From NCBI GenBank assembly GCA_030263375.1, contig SZOV01000009.1, positions 1 to 56,211 of the forward strand: a stretch of 56,211 nucleotides of DNA, in the 5' to 3' direction. Below the pieces are notes generated by a model. It searched no databases. It was not told where the DNA came from and saw only the letters and a list, made by a program, of their open reading frames with translations. This stretch comes from Deltaproteobacteria bacterium PRO3 (lineage in GTDB: Bacteria > UBA10199 > DSSB01). A program made the translations under genes and the position numbers. This document shows, piece after piece, positions 53,395 through 56,211 of this stretch (position 1 is its first letter; every line of letters begins with the position of its first letter).

Positions 53395-53985
53395 ATGTCG
53401 AAACGACTCTTCACCCTGATCCAGGCCTTCTTGGTCTTCGGCGCCGCCGGGCAAGTCTATGCGAAGAACACCACCTACGAGGTCTACGAGCGCGGCCGCT
53501 ACGTCGGCACCACCAGCATGCCGGCGGACCGCTACTCGGGGATGGCTGGGCGCTTGAACGCCACCGGGCTGACCTTGAAGCCGAAGGTCGATCCCGCCGC
53601 GGCCGCCGCGCGGCGCGAGGCGGCGGAGCGCAAGCAGGAGCAGTGGCGTCGCGAGAACGAGCAGCGCCGCATCGCCGCCCAGCAGAAGCAGGAGCAGTGG
53701 AAGCGGGAAGCGGAGCAACGCCGCATCGCCGCGGAGCGGAAGCAAGAGCAGTGGAAACGTGAAGCCGAGCAGCGTCGCCGCGCGGCCCAAAACCAGATGC
53801 AGCAATGGAACCGCCAGCACGAACAGCGTCGCATCGCTGCCGAGCAAAGGATGGAGCAGTGGAAGCGCGAGGCCGAGCAGCGCCGCCACGCCGCCCAGCT
53901 TCAGCAGCAGCAATGGCGGGATAACTTCGCCCGCCGGCACACGGCGGCCCAGCAAGGCTTTCGGGCCTGGCAGATGGCCCGATAA
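53395..53985 (+). CDS. Secreted coiled-coil protein with 18-residue tandem repeats
   Basis: A 196-residue exported protein. A signal peptide of about 23 residues is followed by a short domain (KNTTYEVYERGRYVGTTSMP) and then a long charged helix built of 18-residue units such as EQWKREAEQRRIAAERKQ. At least five units lie between about residues 78 and 175. The DNA repeats with a 54-base period (about 53,632-53,910). It is predicted as a rod-like helix in the periplasm. Strong AAGGAGG precedes the ATG. Confidence 0.82.
   Translation: MSKRLFTLIQAFLVFGAAGQVYAKNTTYEVYERGRYVGTTSMPADRYSGMAGRLNATGLTLKPKVDPAAAAARREAAERKQEQWRRENEQRRIAAQQKQEQWKREAEQRRIAAERKQEQWKREAEQRRRAAQNQMQQWNRQHEQRRIAAEQRMEQWKREAEQRRHAAQLQQQQWRDNFARRHTAAQQGFRAWQMAR
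53632..53910. repeat. 54-base tandem repeat inside the coiled-coil gene
   Basis: About five degenerate copies of a 54-base unit, each containing a GAGCAGTGGAAGCG-like core. They encode the 18-residue helix repeat. Confidence 0.75.
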
Positions 53986-54001
53986 CACGGAGCGCAGCGA
54001 G

Positions 54002-54035
54002 GAGCCCCGTCATGGTGACGGGGCTCTTCTATTTT
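54002..54035 (+). terminator. Terminator after the coiled-coil gene
   Basis: GAGCCCCGTCA and TGACGGGGCTC are perfect 11-base arms around TGG, followed by TTCTATTTT. It lies 16 bases after the stop, between convergent genes. Confidence 0.9.
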
Positions 54036-54047
54036 GCAAAAGCCTGC

Positions 54048-54776
54048 TTAAGGCAGCGCGGCGCAGCGGGCGCGGCCGGGGAGAAACTCCGGCTTCGCGT
54101 TCGAGAGGTCTTTGACTTGAACCGGCACGGAAATGGCGAGGGCCGCGGGGGTATCCCGCGCGATCGGCTCTTTGCGGAAGGCCCCTTCGCAGTCCGGCAT
54201 GGTCAAAGACAGGTCCGCAGGGATCTTGTGGTCGGCCTTGATGCGCTCCCAACAAGCCGGGTTTTGTCGAGTTGGGACGCATTTCGGCTCCAGCCCCGCA
54301 TAGTAGCGCAGGGAGACGAGACCGGATTTTTTCTCGACGACGAGTTCCGCGTCGACGTCGCGGGAGGCGGTGAAGGCGACCTTGCCGTCGGAGAGCTTCA
54401 GCGCATAGAGCACGGCGAGATTTCCCAAGGGCTCGTCTTGCATCAGGAGAAAGGGGCCGGCGACGCCCAAGGGCCATCCGCTGAGGGTGGCGATGGGGCG
54501 GCTGAGGCCCGCATAGTTCTCGGAGCAAAGCGCTGCGGGGTCCGAACCCTCGCGCAGGGTGATCTTTTCGATGCCCTTGATCCCGGGATCTTCCTGCCAG
54601 AACAGGGCGAAACCGCTGTAGGCCCAACAAGTCTCGCCGATCTGCTGGGGCGGCTCGACGAGGCGGCTTAAGCCGGCCTTGCGCTCTTGGACCTTGAGCG
54701 GGAGGTCGAAGCCGCGCTCCTTGGCGGGGCAGGGGAGGGAGAGAAAGAATATCAGGGTAGAGAGTAGGAGTCGCAT
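54048..54776 (-). CDS. Secreted protein of unknown function
   Basis: A 242-residue protein with a short signal peptide MRLLLSTLIFFLSLPCPAKE. The cysteine in SLPC may be a weak lipobox. The mature part has about six cysteines and a central beta-rich region (KVAFTASRDVDAELVVEKK). No family is recognised. It is convergent with the coiled-coil gene and shares the terminator region. Confidence 0.7.
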   Translation of the reverse strand: MRLLLSTLIFFLSLPCPAKERGFDLPLKVQERKAGLSRLVEPPQQIGETCWAYSGFALFWQEDPGIKGIEKITLREGSDPAALCSENYAGLSRPIATLSGWPLGVAGPFLLMQDEPLGNLAVLYALKLSDGKVAFTASRDVDAELVVEKKSGLVSLRYYAGLEPKCVPTRQNPACWERIKADHKIPADLSLTMPDCEGAFRKEPIARDTPAALAISVPVQVKDLSNAKPEFLPGRARCAALP

Positions 54777-54884
54777 CCGTGGACTTTAGCAATGGGACCG
54801 AAAATTGGCCAGGAGCTTCCTATTGCAAAACGTCGCATTCTGGATTTTTATGGACGCGGCGCTCCCAGGGAAAGACGGTATTCT

Positions 54885-55475
54885 ATGCTGAAGCGTTTCC
54901 TCATGACCTGTTTTCTGATCTTGTTCGGCCTGTTGCTGGCCGGGCCGGCCCACGCCACGCGGGATCCTAAATCGGACGAGATGCCCGCCATCCAAGAAAT
55001 CGCCTATTACCTCCAGGCCAACGCCGCCGCGGTGGAATCGCTGGCCCTGGAGCAGGCGGCCACCAACCCCGCGGTGCGAGGCCTGCTTCCTTCCCTCGAG
55101 AGGCTGCGGGAGCGTGCCGTCGAGTTCTACGACCGCGTCTTGAAGAACGCAAAGAGCCCCTGGCGCACCGCCTCTCCCTACGAAGAGCTCGACCGCGCCT
55201 TCAACGAGGCCAGCCGGGCCTTTGTCTCCAGGCCCGTCTACTCACTGGACCCGCGCGCCTTCGAGGAGATCGCCTACCTGATGGGCGCCCTGTTGTCCTT
55301 TTATTCCGAGCCCGTCTACTCCGTCACGGTGTATCCCGCCGGCGGCTATGCCGTTTATCCCCGGGTCGTCTACCCCTGGATCCCGGCCTATTATAATTTT
55401 TCCCGCTGTCGCTTCGCGAACCCCAACTTGTATCCCTGGGGACGGAGGGTCGTCTTCGCGCCGAAGCGCCGGTAA
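54885..55475 (+). CDS. Secreted protein with aromatic C-terminus, unknown function
   Basis: A 196-residue exported protein. The signal peptide is MLKRFLMTCFLILFGLLL and ends at AHA. A helical mature region (AAVESLALEQAATNPAVRGL) leads to a Tyr/Pro-rich tail (YPAGGYAVYPRVVYPWIPAY). The ATG at 54,885 is chosen so that the signal peptide begins the protein. No family is recognised. Confidence 0.7.
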   Translation: MLKRFLMTCFLILFGLLLAGPAHATRDPKSDEMPAIQEIAYYLQANAAAVESLALEQAATNPAVRGLLPSLERLRERAVEFYDRVLKNAKSPWRTASPYEELDRAFNEASRAFVSRPVYSLDPRAFEEIAYLMGALLSFYSEPVYSVTVYPAGGYAVYPRVVYPWIPAYYNFSRCRFANPNLYPWGRRVVFAPKRR

Positions 55476-55497
55476 AAAATAAGCAAGGAGGAAGGCC

Positions 55498-55926
55498 ATG
55501 GAAGTCCGAGAGCTGCATCGCGGGCGGATGATCGACCACCTGCAACTGGTGGTGCGGGACCTGGAGGCCAGCAAGAGATTCTACTCGGCCGTCTTGGCGG
55601 CCCTGGGCATCCCCATGAGCGGGGAGGGCAAGGACTGGTTTTGGGCCGACGAGCTCTTCGTCTCGTCCCTGGGCAGCCCGGCGGCCCAGGGCAAGCTCAC
55701 GGGGCGCTGCCACTTCGCCTTCCAGGCGAAAGACCGCGAGACGGTGGAGCGCTTCCACCGCGCGGGCCTGGAGGCCGGCGGCAAGGATCTGGGCGCCCCA
55801 GGCCTGCGTCCCTACCATCGGGGCTATTACGCCGCCTTTCTCGAGGATCCGGACGGCAACAACGTCGAGGCCGTTTTTCACGGTCCGGCGAGGCGCTCTT
55901 CCGAGTCCGTCAGGATCGAATTCTAA
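55498..55926 (+). CDS. VOC-family protein (glyoxalase/bleomycin resistance type)
   Basis: A 142-residue single-unit VOC protein. It shows IDHLQLVVRDLEASKRFYSA with the metal-site histidine, CHFAFQAKDRETVERFHRAG, and GYYAAFLEDPDGNNVEAVFH with the terminal Glu. Substrate unknown. GGAGG precedes the ATG. Confidence 0.88.
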   Translation: MEVRELHRGRMIDHLQLVVRDLEASKRFYSAVLAALGIPMSGEGKDWFWADELFVSSLGSPAAQGKLTGRCHFAFQAKDRETVERFHRAGLEAGGKDLGAPGLRPYHRGYYAAFLEDPDGNNVEAVFHGPARRSSESVRIEF

Positions 55927-56018
55927 AAACGTAGAATTATCGCAACGGAATTTCCCGGCCGACGATAAGGCCGACGGTTCATCACGGCCCTTAATCTCTC
56001 TATTCGGAGGAATCCGCG

Positions 56019-56211
56019 ATGAACTTGTCCGTCCTCAAGGGACTATTGGCCAGCCCCCCCGACTCGAATCTCGAAGCCCCGGAGCCCGTCGAGGCGGTCG
56101 CGCAAGCCGCAGAGGCCGCGGCTTTCGAGACGCCCCAAACCTTGAAAAAGCGCTTCGGTCTCGGCACGAAGAAAAAGGCGCCGCCGCCCGATCCAGCCCA
56201 ATACCCGGCCG
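56019..56211 (+). CDS. Start of an unknown gene, cut by the window edge
   Basis: GGAGGA at 56,006-56,011 precedes the ATG at 56,019. The frame stays open for 64 codons to the end. It begins MNLSVLKGLLASPPDSNLEA and is Ala/Glu/Pro-rich, with no signal peptide. Too little is present to assign it. Confidence 0.6.
   Translation, partial: MNLSVLKGLLASPPDSNLEAPEPVEAVAQAAEAAAFETPQTLKKRFGLGTKKKAPPPDPAQYPA

Noticed and set aside
53632-53910. CRISPR-like array
   Set aside because: The repeats are contiguous, without spacers, and are in frame within a secreted coiled-coil protein.

Overview
The window is about 56 kb of GC-rich bacterial chromosome, roughly two thirds G+C by eye. Gene style suggests a deltaproteobacteria-like lineage (Desulfobacterota, Myxococcota, Bdellovibrionota or a related candidate phylum). 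The hints are a zinc-type S14, a GAF-PtsP, a kinase-ATPase-TPR fusion, many short secreted or lipid-anchored proteins, and a C-terminal Cys-TM-Arg sorting-type tail. No rRNA or marker that settles the phylum is present, so this placement is weak.

Region 1 (1-16.2 kb) is the fused str/S10/spc/alpha ribosomal supercluster, all on the plus strand: end of tuf, rpsJ-rplC-rplD-rplW-rplB-rpsS-rplV-rpsC-rplP-rpmC-rpsQ, rplN-rplX-rplE-rpsN-rpsH-rplF-rplR-rpsE-rpmD-rplO-secY-adk-map-infA-rpmJ, rpsM-rpsK-rpsD-rpoA-rplQ, closed by a strong hairpin terminator. It builds ribosomes, the Sec channel and the RNA polymerase alpha subunit. Two oddities stand out. GTAGGGGCGAAC-type palindromes sit between genes of the operon, and at rplC one provides the stop codon. 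Several ribosomal proteins also carry long low-complexity Ala/Lys/Glu tails.

Region 2 (16.2-31.6 kb) is ordinary chromosome of mixed function: a membrane-anchored thioredoxin, panD, PtsP, a very large Ser/Thr kinase-ATPase-TPR regulator, secreted or anchored proteins of unknown role, an FMN glutamate-synthase-like protein with a DoxX-like partner, a DUF2071 protein, a helical-repeat protein and a VOC protein.

Region 3 (31,716-42,067) is a 10.3-kb integrated genomic island at the 3' end of tRNA-Ala(GGC). A perfect 52-bp direct repeat marks both ends and a tyrosine integrase lies beside the tRNA. Base composition inside is mosaic and lower in GC. Its cargo looks like defence: a STAS-like/HEPN-motif gene pair, a DUF6933-like gene, a DUF1016 (YhcG) PD-(D/E)XK nuclease, a truncated WYL-type regulator, and a two-gene nuclease-helicase pair that matches Hachiman (HamA DUF1837 plus HamB helicase). 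The integrase has an in-frame TGA after about 26 codons, so the island may be immobilised.

Region 4 (42.0-56.2 kb) returns to host-like sequence: tRNA-Ala, a MutM whose C-terminal zinc finger has lost three of four cysteines, a compact multi-hairpin element, an M20 peptidase, an FAD oxidoreductase with an inserted zinc ribbon, a transporter-HEAT fusion, a lipid-anchored multicopper oxidase, a secreted protein made of 18-residue repeats, and several small secreted or unknown proteins. The best candidates for something new are the island as a unit, the STAS/HEPN pair in it, the zincless MutM, and the repeat families.
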